64,000 nt of DNA from Bacteroidota bacterium (GCA_023460855.1 JAEWOS010000018.1:270808-334807), one strand, 5' to 3'. Shown: positions 27,243 through 36,224, counted from the first letter of the stretch. Translations and numbers: made by a program. The notes: generated from the letters alone by a model not told the origin.

Positions 27243-27818
27243 ATGCAAAAAATTGAACGATACCTCTCAGAAATTCTGGAAGTCCCGCAAACGGAACTGC
27301 AGACCTGCTCCACGTTTTATACGATAAAAAATTATCGCAAAGGTGAATTCCTGTTACAGGCAGGCGAAGTGTGTCATTACAATTTTTTTGTTGAGGAAGG
27401 TCTTTTGCGTATGTATTCCATCGATCAGCAGGGAAAAGAGCACATCATACAGTTTGCACCGGAAATGTGGATGATGAGTGACCGAAGTTCACTTTTTTTC
27501 AAAGAGAAATCCAATTATTACATTGAAGCGGTGGAAGACAGTCAGGTTCTTTTGCTGTCCCCGGATTTTTTTGTCGATTTAAAGAAACAGTTTTCGGGAG
27601 CGGTTACCGCAAATGATTTACTTCTGCAAAGGCACATTTTGAGTCTGCAAAACCGGGTAAATTCGCTTCTTGCAGATTCTGCTGAAAAGCGCTACCTCGA
27701 TTTTATCAAAATGTATCCGGATATCATGTCGCGCGTTCCGCAGTGGATGGTTGCATCTTATCTGGGAATTACACCGGAAAGTCTGAGTCGCGTTCGTAAA
27801 GAACTGGTAAAAAAATAA
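27243..27818 (+). CDS. Crp/Fnr-family transcriptional regulator
   Basis: A 191-residue protein with an N-terminal cyclic-nucleotide-binding-like beta-roll (about residues 25-115, including YRKGEFLLQAGEVCHYNFFVEEGLLRMY in two parts) and a C-terminal winged helix ending in VASYLGITPESLSRVRKELVKK, the usual Bacteroidetes Crp recognition helix. It lacks an obvious cysteine cluster, so it is not an Fnr-type oxygen sensor. It follows the outer-membrane channel by 12 bases and ends the operon. It may regulate it, giving the operon a regulator at each end, or act elsewhere. Confidence 0.85.
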   Translation: MQKIERYLSEILEVPQTELQTCSTFYTIKNYRKGEFLLQAGEVCHYNFFVEEGLLRMYSIDQQGKEHIIQFAPEMWMMSDRSSLFFKEKSNYYIEAVEDSQVLLLSPDFFVDLKKQFSGAVTANDLLLQRHILSLQNRVNSLLADSAEKRYLDFIKMYPDIMSRVPQWMVASYLGITPESLSRVRKELVKK

Positions 27819-27840
27819 TCCCGGGAAATCTCCGGGATTA
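27816..27840 (-). terminator. Terminator between convergent genes
   Basis: TAATCCCGG and CCGGGATTA (27816-27824 with 27832-27840) form a perfect 9-base-pair stem. On the minus strand it is followed by a T-run, which is the A-run in the last codons of the Crp gene, so it serves mainly the M28 peptidase gene. Confidence 0.75.
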
Positions 27841-27863
27841 CTCGAATTGTGTTCTGTTAAGAT

Positions 27864-29030
27864 TTATTTTCTCACAATAATCTTTCTAACTGCCGTTTCA
27901 CTGTCAGCTGTAATTTTGCAGATATAAGTACCCGCAGGAAATCCGTTTAGAGAGATCGTTTTCTGATTTTTTGTTTGCAGCAACATTCTGCCTTCCGCAT
28001 TCAGCAGTTCCACTTCAAAATTTACAACATTCTGTTTTCCGAAATTAATGGTAAAGTAATCTGAAGCAGGATTTGGGAATATTTCAATGGAATTAAGTCC
28101 TGAATTTGTTTCCGCCGTTGAAAGCGATGTAGTGGCAATTGCAAAATGCTGTAATGCGCCAACGGCCGCTTTTCCGATATTGAAAACGTACACGGGATCC
28201 ATATTCGCAAAAGTATCATTAGCCGTATGTGCTACGTTTGCATGATTCACTTCATAAAAACCGGTGATAATTTCTCCGTTATTTTCGAAAGGGACGTAAT
28301 CAGAAGCATAAGCAGGTCCGTAAATTGTCTGCAGCGGCGAATAAAGTGCAGTACACGTTGCAAGTTGTGTTGCCATACTTTGTGATGCAGCATTATTTGA
28401 AGACGGAGCACTTTGGTCAACATCACAATACACGGTGTTGTTCACAGTTCCGGCAGCACCTCCAACCTGATCGAGATTGAAAACAACTCTGATGCTCATT
28501 TTCGGATTCGTAGCATTTACCACATTATTCACATAATGATTACTACCGAGTAATCCCTGCTCTTCACCGGAAAAATGAATAAATTTTATGGAATATTCAG
28601 TTGGGACATCACGGAGAATTCTTGCTGCTTCCAGAATTACCGACGTTCCGCTGCCGTTATCATTAGCGCCGGGGCCGTTTACGGTATCAAAATGACCGCA
28701 GATAATCACAAAAGTGTTTGGATAAAGCGTGCCGGTTTTGGTAACGACCAGATTTTTTGAAGAACCGAAAGAACCGTAAGTGAAAGGGTCTTCCTGAATC
28801 TGTGCCGCGGTATAACCCATACTCTGATAGGTGGTCTTCAGCCAGTTCAGTGCATTGGCATTCGCTGCGGAACCTGTTGTCTTAACTCCGTGCCCGATAA
28901 ACTGCTGAAGCAGACTGTTGATGTTGGTTTGCGATACCTGATTTGCTCTGTCTGCATAAGCCTGAATAAACGACTGCGCCGAAAACAGGGAAGTAATTGC
29001 AAGAGCTGCACAAAAAAATATCTTTTTCAT
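27864..29030 (-). CDS. M28-family peptidase with T9SS sorting domain
   Basis: A 388-residue secreted metallopeptidase. Signal peptide is about residues 1-18. The two-zinc M28 site is visible: GHFDTVNGPGANDNGSG (His and Asp ligands), HFSGEEQGLLGS (Glu pair) and a later NLDQVGG. Families of this kind are aminopeptidases or carboxypeptidases of Zn type. The last 75 residues (IEIFPNPASDYFTINF to KIIVRK) are a type A T9SS sorting domain, so it is an exported enzyme. A T-rich TACCTTTC element lies upstream on the minus strand as a weak promoter. Confidence 0.92.
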   Translation of the reverse strand: MKKIFFCAALAITSLFSAQSFIQAYADRANQVSQTNINSLLQQFIGHGVKTTGSAANANALNWLKTTYQSMGYTAAQIQEDPFTYGSFGSSKNLVVTKTGTLYPNTFVIICGHFDTVNGPGANDNGSGTSVILEAARILRDVPTEYSIKFIHFSGEEQGLLGSNHYVNNVVNATNPKMSIRVVFNLDQVGGAAGTVNNTVYCDVDQSAPSSNNAASQSMATQLATCTALYSPLQTIYGPAYASDYVPFENNGEIITGFYEVNHANVAHTANDTFANMDPVYVFNIGKAAVGALQHFAIATTSLSTAETNSGLNSIEIFPNPASDYFTINFGKQNVVNFEVELLNAEGRMLLQTKNQKTISLNGFPAGTYICKITADSETAVRKIIVRK

Positions 29031-29065
29031 TTGTTAAATTTCAAAGGTGAAAGGTAAAAAAAATC

Positions 29066-29094
29066 CCAAACGCAAAGCCTGGGAAATTTATACT
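29066..29094 (-). terminator. Terminator of the rpmI-rplT transcript
   Basis: On the minus strand TCCCA and TGGGA form a stem with an 11-base loop, then eight T. It lies just after rplT and before the M28 peptidase gene. Confidence 0.7.
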
Positions 29095-29112
29095 GATAAC
29101 AAAAAATGAGTT

Positions 29113-29457
29113 TTACTTTACTTGATCTACAACAGCTTTGAAAGCTTCAGGATGATTCATTGCAAGGTCTGCAAGAACTTTTCTGTTCAGCTCGATGTTG
29201 TTCTTTTTCAAAGCGCCCATAAACTGGGAGTAAGACATTCCGTTCTCTCTGCAACCTGCGTTGATACGGGTAATCCACAAAGCTCTGAAATTTCTTTTCT
29301 TTTCTTTTCTGCCGCGGTATGCATACTGCATAGCCTTTTCAACGGCATTTTTAGCAACAGTCCAGACGTTCTTTCTTCTTCCGAAAAAACCTCTTGCCTG
29401 CTTCATTACTTTTTTTCTGCGTGCTCTGGAAGCAACTGCATTTACTGATCTTGGCAT
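29113..29457 (-). CDS. rplT: 50S ribosomal protein L20
   Basis: 114 residues, the normal size. The basic N-terminal tail (MPRSVNAVASRARRKKVMKQ) and the conserved RNA-binding GFFGRRKNVW, YAYRGRKEKKRNFR and LWITRINAGCRENGMSYSQF are diagnostic. L20 binds 23S rRNA early in 50S assembly and often represses its own operon. It lies 113 bases after rpmI on the same strand. Confidence 0.98.
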   Translation of the reverse strand: MPRSVNAVASRARRKKVMKQARGFFGRRKNVWTVAKNAVEKAMQYAYRGRKEKKRNFRALWITRINAGCRENGMSYSQFMGALKKNNIELNRKVLADLAMNHPEAFKAVVDQVK

Positions 29458-29570
29458 AATTAAATTGTTTTTTTGAATGCAGCGCTGTTTATTTCACCAG
29501 ACTTTTGGGCTGACATCCAAGGTTAAATTTTTGAATGTTGAATTCTTATAAACCTGATGATTTATAAAAA

Positions 29571-29768
29571 CTACTTGATCGCTAACTGACGCTTAACACT
29601 TTTTTCGTCCACGTTCGCAACGTAAGAAGTCTGCGTAAGATTTCTCTTCTGCTTCGTTTCTTTCTTCGTCAGGATGTGGCTTTTATAAGCATTTTTTCTT
29701 TTGATCTTTCCCGTTCCGGTAAGAGCAAAACGCTTCTTAGCACCTGATTTCGTTTTTAATTTTGGCAT
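29571..29768 (-). CDS. rpmI: 50S ribosomal protein L35
   Basis: 65 residues, standard length, with the diagnostic MPKLKTKSGAKKRFALTGTG and a highly basic remainder. It is the first gene of the rpmI-rplT pair. In many bacteria infC lies directly upstream; here a divergent lipoprotein gene occupies that place and no infC is within the window, so translation factor IF3 is encoded elsewhere. Confidence 0.97.
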   Translation of the reverse strand: MPKLKTKSGAKKRFALTGTGKIKRKNAYKSHILTKKETKQKRNLTQTSYVANVDEKSVKRQLAIK

Positions 29769-29834
29769 TGTTCTGCTTATTTACTTTTTGTTATCAATAT
29801 TCAAGGCTTCGGTTTCCCTGTAGCTTTGAGCATG

Positions 29835-29842
29835 CAAAAGTA
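29835..29842 (-). promoter_or_regulatory. -7 element for rpmI-rplT
   Basis: TACTTTTG on the minus strand, about 66 bases before the rpmI start. The leader region between holds no obvious long hairpin. Confidence 0.55.
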
Positions 29843-29964
29843 CAAAAAAAAGCTGAAACTCAGCAGTATTAACGCAAATTTTAAGTTAAAAATCCTGCTT
29901 ACTGTTTCTATGATTAATTCGGGCAATTTTCCAGTATTAATCGAGCATTTATCATTGTTTTTAG

Positions 29965-29972
29965 TATTTTTG
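29965..29972 (+). promoter_or_regulatory. -7 element for the NlpC/P60 gene
   Basis: TATTTTTG lies 16 bases before the ATG at 29989. Confidence 0.55.
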
Positions 29973-29988
29973 AAAAATCTCAAATTCT

Positions 29989-30525
29989 ATGCGAAAGATT
30001 CTGTACGCCTTTTTGATCGTTAGTTTAGCTTCCTGTGGCTCTGCAAAAAAAGCGGTGAAAAGACCGGATGCCAATACCAAAAATGTGAGCAGAGCCGAAG
30101 GTTTACGGGTTCTGGAATCGAATTTTAGCGGAAAGAATTCCGGTGAAGTAACTGAAATTCTGAAGGACGCGGAAAAATATCTGGGCGCTCCCTACAAATA
30201 TGCCGGAAATACGTCTGCCGGTTTCGACTGTTCCGGATTGGTGTGCAAAGTGTACGAAGAAAACGACATGAAACTTCCGCGACGCAGCAGCGATCAGGCT
30301 CTGGAAGGAGAGGAAGTAAACATCAAAAATGCGAAGCCCGGCGATTTATTGTTTTTTTCAACATCGGGAACCGGTCGGGTTTCACATGTCGGAATCGTTC
30401 ATACAATTAGAGAAAACGGTGAAGTCACGTTTATTCACTCATCCACTTCCAAAGGAGTTATTTTTTCTTCACTGAACGAAAAGTACTGGAACAACGCCTA
30501 TCTTTTCGCACGGAGGGTTCTTTAA
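29989..30525 (+). CDS. NlpC/P60 peptidoglycan endopeptidase lipoprotein
   Basis: A 178-residue lipoprotein with lipobox LASC (Cys16) and a C40 catalytic domain (about residues 55-175). The catalytic Cys81 is in FDCSGLV and His133 in SHVGIV; a polar third residue would be in FIHSST. Such enzymes cut the gamma-D-Glu-diaminopimelate bond in cell-wall peptides, working from the periplasmic face. Spr/MepS-like proteins of this size enlarge or recycle the wall. The next small gene starts nine bases later. Confidence 0.92.
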   Translation: MRKILYAFLIVSLASCGSAKKAVKRPDANTKNVSRAEGLRVLESNFSGKNSGEVTEILKDAEKYLGAPYKYAGNTSAGFDCSGLVCKVYEENDMKLPRRSSDQALEGEEVNIKNAKPGDLLFFSTSGTGRVSHVGIVHTIRENGEVTFIHSSTSKGVIFSSLNEKYWNNAYLFARRVL

Positions 30526-30533
30526 ATAGGGTA

Positions 30534-30974
30534 GTGAAAAAGAAATACCGTACAAAAATCGGACTGGAAATCGTCGGCTTTCTGCTGCTGGTTTTCCTGT
30601 TTATGGGACTAATTGGAAAGGACTTTTGGGTTTATACATTAATTCCAATGGGAATTGTCACAGTCATATTTATTTTTGCTTTTAAAGGAATTTCCTATAC
30701 AGTGACAGATAATTTGCTGATTGTACATGCGAGTCTGATGCCGGACACAAAAATCGAGATTTCGTCGATCAGAAAAATTGCAGAGACCAATAATCCTTTA
30801 AGTTCTCCGGCAGGTTCCCTCGACCGTATTGAAATCTTTTATAATAAATTCGATTCCGTAATTACTTCCCCCGTTGAAACCGAAGATTTCATCAGCCGAC
30901 TACAAAAAATCAATCCGGACATAGAAATCAAAAGAATGGAGAAGAAAACTATTTTCTCAAAACTTGCCGTTTGA
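30534..30974 (+). CDS. Small membrane protein with bacterial PH-like domain
   Basis: A 146-residue protein with two N-terminal membrane helices (about residues 8-25 and 29-50) and a cytoplasmic PH-like fold (about 50-125) containing GISYTVTDNLLIVHASLMPD and the IEISSIRKI strand typical of the DUF1200/YyaB PH family. Function of this family is not known. The start is a GTG at 30534 directly following the NlpC gene, so the two are probably co-transcribed. No terminator is evident before the dapD promoter. Confidence 0.7.
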   Translation: MKKKYRTKIGLEIVGFLLLVFLFMGLIGKDFWVYTLIPMGIVTVIFIFAFKGISYTVTDNLLIVHASLMPDTKIEISSIRKIAETNNPLSSPAGSLDRIEIFYNKFDSVITSPVETEDFISRLQKINPDIEIKRMEKKTIFSKLAV

Positions 30975-30998
30975 TTTCGTGCAGGAACTTACTATTCG

Positions 30999-31006
30999 TA
31001 TTTTTG
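30999..31006 (+). promoter_or_regulatory. -7 element for dapD
   Basis: TATTTTTG is 17 bases before the dapD ATG, with a TTTG at 30970-30973 as possible distant -33 element. Confidence 0.6.
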
Positions 31007-31023
31007 CTTAATTAAATATAGAC

Positions 31024-31839
31024 ATGAACGAACTTCAACAAACCATTGAAAAGATCTGGGATAACAGAGACCTGTTACAAAATGAAGAAAGTAAAACTGC
31101 CATTCGTAAAGTAGTGGCAAAACTCGATGCGGGGGAACTGCGCGTAGCTGAACCTGTAGAAAACGGATGGCAGGTAAATGAATGGGTGAAAAAAGCAGTG
31201 GTTATGTATTTCCCAATCCAGAAAATGGAAACTGTTGAAGTAGGTCCGTTCGAATTTCATGATAAAATTCCTTTAAAAACCGGATACGCAGAAAAAGGGG
31301 TGCGCGTTGTTCCTCACGCCATTGCAAGACACGGAAGTTTCGTTGCAGGCGGAGTAATTATGATGCCTTCTTACGTAAATATCGGCGCTTATGTCGACAG
31401 CGGAACCATGGTTGATACATGGGCAACTGTCGGAAGTTGCGCACAGATTGGCAAAAATGTACATTTAAGCGGTGGAGTAGGAATTGGCGGCGTTCTTGAA
31501 CCTTTGCAGGCATCACCTGTAATTATTGAAGACGACTGTTTCGTTGGTTCCAGATGTATCGTTGTTGAAGGGGTTCATGTAGAAAAAGAAGCAGTGTTAG
31601 GAGCAAATGTTGTGTTGACGGCATCTACGAAAATTATCGATGTTACAGGAAGCGAGCCTGTAGAAATCAAAGGAAGAGTTCCTGCGCGGTCGGTGGTAAT
31701 TCCGGGGAGTTATACCAAGAAATTTCCCGCCGGCGAATATCAGGTTCCGTGTGCGCTGATTATTGGTCAGCGAAAGGAAAGCACCGATAAAAAAACATCG
31801 CTGAACGACGCACTGCGCGACAATAATGTTGCGGTTTAA
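31024..31839 (+). CDS. dapD: Tetrahydrodipicolinate N-succinyltransferase
   Basis: The 271-residue left-handed beta-helix enzyme transfers succinyl from succinyl-CoA to tetrahydrodipicolinate in the lysine and diaminopimelate route. Hexapeptide repeats run through residues 95-210, including VPHAIARHGSFVAGGVIMMP and GGVGIGGVLEPLQASPVIIEDD. Length and C-terminal SYTKKFPAGEYQVPCALIIGQR match DapD. It heads a transcript with two glycosyltransferase genes that follow at 12 and -4 bases. Its connection with them may be only shared transcription. Confidence 0.95.
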   Translation: MNELQQTIEKIWDNRDLLQNEESKTAIRKVVAKLDAGELRVAEPVENGWQVNEWVKKAVVMYFPIQKMETVEVGPFEFHDKIPLKTGYAEKGVRVVPHAIARHGSFVAGGVIMMPSYVNIGAYVDSGTMVDTWATVGSCAQIGKNVHLSGGVGIGGVLEPLQASPVIIEDDCFVGSRCIVVEGVHVEKEAVLGANVVLTASTKIIDVTGSEPVEIKGRVPARSVVIPGSYTKKFPAGEYQVPCALIIGQRKESTDKKTSLNDALRDNNVAV

Positions 31840-31851
31840 CTAACGCAGAAA

Positions 31852-32517
31852 TTGGCAATTCCGAAACAGATATTTCAAACGTTTAAAACCTCAAAGCTTC
31901 CTTTGCTTACGAGGCTTCACATCAGGTCCATACGCAGAAATAATCCGGAATATGACTACTATTTTTATGACGATCAGCAGATTGAAGATTTCTTCAGAAC
32001 TGAATTCCCAAAAGAATATTTAGAAAGCTACCAAAGGCTGACGATCGGTGCTGCAAAGGCAGATTTCTTCCGGTATGCCATTCTCTATAAAAAAGGCGGT
32101 GTTTATCTCGATATCGACAGCGGCCTTAATAAACCTTTACGCAAAATTATCCGCGAAGATGATGCGGCACTTGTTTGCGATGAAATTCCGCCGACTTACT
32201 ATGTTCAGTGGGGTCTCGCTTATGAAGCCGGACATCCGTTTCTGAAGAGAACACTCGAAAAAATAATGGACCATATTGAGCACAATCCATATCCGCACAA
32301 TGTCCATAAAACAACTGGACCCACGGTTTATACCGATGCTGTAAAAGAATGTCTTGCCGAAAATCCTGAAATTCCGCACCGTTTTACCGGACCGCATTAC
32401 GACAACGGAATGAAATTCAAGTACAATCTGGGCAAGTTTTTTCTGTATAAAGACAAATCCGAGCACTGGAAAAGAAAGCAGGTTTCACAGAACATCATCA
32501 AACCTAAGGAAGAATGA
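31852..32517 (+). CDS. Glycosyltransferase, GT32/Och1-like (DxD sugar-binding)
   Basis: A 221-residue enzyme of the glycosyltransferase sugar-binding (DxD) type. It begins IPKQIFQTFKTSKLP, shows GAAKADFFRYAILYKKGG followed by the metal-binding DID in VYLDIDSG, and a C-terminal TGPTVYTDAVKEC. It is expected to add a hexose to a glycan or lipid-linked saccharide. The start codon is TTG at 31852; no ATG in frame lies near. Its last four bases overlap the start of the next glycosyltransferase, so the two are coupled. Confidence 0.85.
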   Translation: MAIPKQIFQTFKTSKLPLLTRLHIRSIRRNNPEYDYYFYDDQQIEDFFRTEFPKEYLESYQRLTIGAAKADFFRYAILYKKGGVYLDIDSGLNKPLRKIIREDDAALVCDEIPPTYYVQWGLAYEAGHPFLKRTLEKIMDHIEHNPYPHNVHKTTGPTVYTDAVKECLAENPEIPHRFTGPHYDNGMKFKYNLGKFFLYKDKSEHWKRKQVSQNIIKPKEE

Positions 32518-33614
32518 AAATTGCTTTTGACGGCAAACGGTTTTTCCAGAATGCTTCCGGACTCGGAAATTATTCACGGGATCTGGTCCGGATTCTTGCG
32601 CAGCATTTTCCCGAAAACGAAAACTTCCTTCTCAACAAAAAAGAAACGGAACGCGGCGCAGAAATTCTAAAATTCCCGAATGTTTCATATATAAGAACTT
32701 CCTCAGCGAAACTGGCGCGACAGATGAAAATGGGCAAAGAAGCTCAGGATCTTGGTGCCGGTATTTTCCACGGGCTTTCCGGTGAATTGCCTTTAAAATG
32801 GAATAAAAAACCGATCAAAAAAATTGTCACCATCCATGATTTGATTTTCGTGCGCTATCCACAGTATTACAGCTGGTTCGACAGGAAAATTCACTTCTGG
32901 AAATTTAAAAAAGCAGCTGAAAATGCTGACCATATTATCGCTATTTCAGAGCAGACTAAAAAAGATATTGTTAAATTTCTGAAGGTCAACGCTAGTAAGA
33001 TATCGGTTGTTTATCAGGGTTGTCATGAGGCTTTTAAAATTCAGGTTGAGGAAGAAGCCAAAAAAAAAATCAGAGAAAAACTTCATCTGCCTGAAAGCTT
33101 CATTCTGAATGTCGGAACGATTGAAAAACGTAAAAATTTACTGCAAATAATCCGCGCAGTTCAGGGCACAGAAATTCCGGTGGTTGCTGTCGGAAAGAAG
33201 ACTTCCTATTTCCGCAGAATCGAAAAATTCATCCGCAAAAATAAGATGGAAAAGCAGGTTCTTTTTCTGGAAGGAATGACGATGAGTGAACTCGCCACAA
33301 TTTACCAATTGGCCGATTTTCTGGTTTATCCAAGTGAATTCGAAGGCTTCGGAATCCCTGTAATTGAAGCGCTGTTTTCCGGAATTCCGGTGATCACTTC
33401 TAATAAAAGTTCTCTTCCTGAAGCAGGTGGAAGCGGCGCATTGTACGTTGATCCGCACAATCCTGCTGATTTGAAGTCGAAGATTAATTTCCTTTGGAAT
33501 AATGAAGCAGAAAGAAAACGCCTTGCAGCAAACGGTTTACAGTACGTGCAGAGATTCACCGATGCAGAAATCGCCAAAAATATAATGGCGGTTTATCAGA
33601 ATGTACTGAAATAA
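32514..33614 (+). CDS. Glycosyltransferase family 4 (GT-B fold)
   Basis: A 366-residue GT-B glycosyltransferase. The N-terminal lobe begins KIAFDGKRFFQNASGLGNYSRDL in the usual way. The nucleotide-sugar lobe shows FILNVGTIEKRKNL, FLEGMTMSELATIYQLADFLVYPS and the conserved EFEGFGIPVIEAL, in which Glu residues hold the donor. Substrate unknown. Starts within an ATGA overlap with the previous gene. Two linked glycosyltransferases without a capsule cluster suggest a surface-glycan or glycoprotein decoration step. Confidence 0.92.
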   Translation: MKIAFDGKRFFQNASGLGNYSRDLVRILAQHFPENENFLLNKKETERGAEILKFPNVSYIRTSSAKLARQMKMGKEAQDLGAGIFHGLSGELPLKWNKKPIKKIVTIHDLIFVRYPQYYSWFDRKIHFWKFKKAAENADHIIAISEQTKKDIVKFLKVNASKISVVYQGCHEAFKIQVEEEAKKKIREKLHLPESFILNVGTIEKRKNLLQIIRAVQGTEIPVVAVGKKTSYFRRIEKFIRKNKMEKQVLFLEGMTMSELATIYQLADFLVYPSEFEGFGIPVIEALFSGIPVITSNKSSLPEAGGSGALYVDPHNPADLKSKINFLWNNEAERKRLAANGLQYVQRFTDAEIAKNIMAVYQNVLK

Positions 33615-33738
33615 TATTTCGGATTTTAAAAATTCGTTTGCCGGATTTGGTTTGAAATATAAATTGCAGTTTCCTCAAAAACCTGCATTTCCTGCACTTT
33701 TAATTCCCCTAAAAAAACACGATATTTGCCGGAAAAGC

Positions 33739-33760
33739 AATCCGCATTATCAGGCGGATT
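33739..33760 (+). other. Hairpin in the pheT leader
   Basis: AATCCGC and GCGGATT (33739-33745 with 33754-33760) form a 7-base-pair stem 17 bases before pheT. No T-run follows, so it is not a normal terminator. It could affect ribosome access or mRNA stability. Confidence 0.4.
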
Positions 33761-33777
33761 CGAAATGTTGATACGGA

Positions 33778-36180
33778 ATGAAGATATCTGAAAACTGGCT
33801 GAAAAAATACATCTCCACAGATCTTAAAACTGAAAAAATTGGCGAACTGCTCACCGACATCGGTCTCGAAGTTGAAGGGATCGAATCTTTTGAAAATATC
33901 CGCGGCGGTTTGCAGGGAATCGTGGTAGGGAAAGTTCTTACCTGCGAAAAACATCCGAATGCCGATAAACTTAAACTTACCACAGTTGATGTGGGCAACG
34001 GGAAAATTCTGAATATTGTCTGCGGTGCTCCAAATGTTGAAGCCGGACAAACTGTTCCGATTGCAACGGTAGGAACCAGAATCTACGGGAAAGAAGGCAG
34101 CAGTTTCGAAATCAAGGAAGCAAAAATCCGCGGCGAAAAATCCCAGGGAATGATTTGCGCGGAAGACGAACTCGGTTTGAGTGAAGATCACGGCGGAATC
34201 ATGGTTCTCGATGAATCCAAATTCAAAGCCGGAGAAGATTTTGCGCAGTATTTTGATATCATTCAGGATCAGGTTTTTGAAATTGGCCTTACACCGAACA
34301 GAACTGATGCCATGTCGCATTACGGTGTTGCGCGCGATCTGAATGCGGTGCTGATTTCCAATACCATGAAATCGGAATTCAGCAAAGTAACTTCTGAGAA
34401 ACTGGAATTTACAGGAAATAATAAATTTTCCATCGAGATTGAAGACTCGGAACTTTGCCCGCGTTACATCGGAGCAGAAATCAAAGGGGTAAAAGTTGGA
34501 CCTTCGCCTTCATGGCTGCAGCACAGTCTGGAAGCGATCGGACTTGCGCCCGTTAACAATATTGTAGATATTACAAGTTATATTCTGCACGGACTTGGAC
34601 AACCGCTTCATGCTTTTGATGCTGATAAAATTGCCGGAAAAAAAGTGATTGTCGAAACTTCAGCTCCCGGAACAAAATTCACCACGCTGGACAGTGTAGA
34701 ACGCACGCTAACCGGTTCCGAACTGATTATTAAAGACGGAAATCATACGCCATTGTGTATGGCCGGTGTTTTTGGCGGTTTCGAAAGCGGCGTTTCTTCC
34801 GAAACTACAAATATTTTTCTCGAAAGCGCCTATTTTAATCCTGTCGTAATCCGCAAAGCAGCGAAAGCGCACGGACTGAGTACAGATGCATCGTTCCGTT
34901 TTGAAAGGGGAGTAGATCCGAATAATGCGAGAACAGCAATCACCCATGCAATAAAAATGATTCTCGAAATTGCCGGCGGAACACTGAACGGCGGACTTCT
35001 CGAACATTATCCAAATAAAATTGAAGACCATTACATCATTCTCCGGTTTTCCAAAATAGAACAGGTTTTCGGTTCAAAAATTCACCGCGAAAAAGTGAAG
35101 GAAATCCTAAAATCTCTGGAAATAACGGTGCTGAATGAAATTCCGAACGGTCTGGAAATCTCGGTTCCTGCTTATCGTGCCGATGTTACCCGTGAAATCG
35201 ACGTGATTGAAGAAATTCTGAGAATTTATGGTTACAACAAGATCGATACTCCGAAGAAATTTTCTTTTTCACATGTAAAACTTATGTCTGACGAAGGACA
35301 GGAAGCGCTCGAAAATTCCTGGGCACAGACACTTCAGAGCCAGGGTTTTGCGGAAGTTATGAATAATTCCCTGACGCAGGTAAAGGATGAAACGGACGCG
35401 GTAAAACTTCTGAATCCGCTCAGCAACGATCTGGCTTTTATGCGTAAATCGCTTCTGGAAGGGCTTTTACAGAATGCGGCGTATAATATCAACAGAAAAA
35501 CGTCCGATCTTCGAATTTTTGAATTTGGAAAAATTTACTTTAAAAAAGATCAGTACGAAGAAAGAAAACAGCTGGCACTGCTCACTTCGGGAAGAGACCT
35601 GTCTGAAAACTGGCTGATGCCGAAATCTGTTTCCAGTTTTTATAATCTGAAAGGATATCTCTACACGCTGCTGAAAAGACTGAATATCAGTTTTGAAGAA
35701 AAGCCGCTTGAAGACGCGCGGTTTTCTGATGCGCTGGAAATCACTTCCAATGGCGAAACAATTGCCCGCATCGGAAAAGTTCATGCTGATTTACTTAAAG
35801 ACGCAGATGTTGATCAGGAATGTTTTTATGCGGAAATAGAACTTGAAAAAGCGCAAAAAGTTCGCAAAACAGGCAATTTCAAATTTGCAGATATTCCGAA
35901 ATTCAACAGAATTCGCAGGGATATTGCACTTCTTCTTGACAGCGACGTTCGTTTCGGCGAACTGTATTCAGCTGTGAATAAAGCGAAAGTAAAACACCTG
36001 CAGCGCGTGAACCTGTTCGATGTGTATGAAGGTAAAAACCTTGCCGAAGGAAAGAAATCGTATGCGCTGAGTTTTGAGCTTCTGGACCGTGAGAAAACCT
36101 TAGAAGAAAAAGAAATATCCGAAACCATGAATACGCTGATCAGTCTTTTCGAAAAAGATTTTGGCGCGCAACTCCGATAA
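33778..36180 (+). CDS. pheT: Phenylalanyl-tRNA synthetase beta subunit
   Basis: An 800-residue beta chain of PheRS, the standard bacterial size. In order: a tRNA-binding EMAP-like domain (about residues 40-150, with VVGKVLTCEKHPNADKLKL), B3/B4 editing domain (GLAPVNNIVDITSYILHG and QPLHAFDADKI), B5 (about 410-480), the catalytic-like core and the C-terminal anticodon-binding FDX-ACB domain (RIRRDIALLLDSDV onward). It pairs with PheS to charge tRNA-Phe. pheS is not adjacent, which is common in Bacteroidetes. Confidence 0.97.
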   Translation: MKISENWLKKYISTDLKTEKIGELLTDIGLEVEGIESFENIRGGLQGIVVGKVLTCEKHPNADKLKLTTVDVGNGKILNIVCGAPNVEAGQTVPIATVGTRIYGKEGSSFEIKEAKIRGEKSQGMICAEDELGLSEDHGGIMVLDESKFKAGEDFAQYFDIIQDQVFEIGLTPNRTDAMSHYGVARDLNAVLISNTMKSEFSKVTSEKLEFTGNNKFSIEIEDSELCPRYIGAEIKGVKVGPSPSWLQHSLEAIGLAPVNNIVDITSYILHGLGQPLHAFDADKIAGKKVIVETSAPGTKFTTLDSVERTLTGSELIIKDGNHTPLCMAGVFGGFESGVSSETTNIFLESAYFNPVVIRKAAKAHGLSTDASFRFERGVDPNNARTAITHAIKMILEIAGGTLNGGLLEHYPNKIEDHYIILRFSKIEQVFGSKIHREKVKEILKSLEITVLNEIPNGLEISVPAYRADVTREIDVIEEILRIYGYNKIDTPKKFSFSHVKLMSDEGQEALENSWAQTLQSQGFAEVMNNSLTQVKDETDAVKLLNPLSNDLAFMRKSLLEGLLQNAAYNINRKTSDLRIFEFGKIYFKKDQYEERKQLALLTSGRDLSENWLMPKSVSSFYNLKGYLYTLLKRLNISFEEKPLEDARFSDALEITSNGETIARIGKVHADLLKDADVDQECFYAEIELEKAQKVRKTGNFKFADIPKFNRIRRDIALLLDSDVRFGELYSAVNKAKVKHLQRVNLFDVYEGKNLAEGKKSYALSFELLDREKTLEEKEISETMNTLISLFEKDFGAQLR

Positions 36181-36224
36181 AATATTCCGGCGGATTTTCC
36201 GTTAAAATGAATTAGTATCTTATT

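Noticed and set aside
29801..29983. Small minus-strand frame upstream of rpmI, considered as a fragment of infC
   Set aside because: The product has no IF3 motif and overlaps the promoter of the divergent gene.
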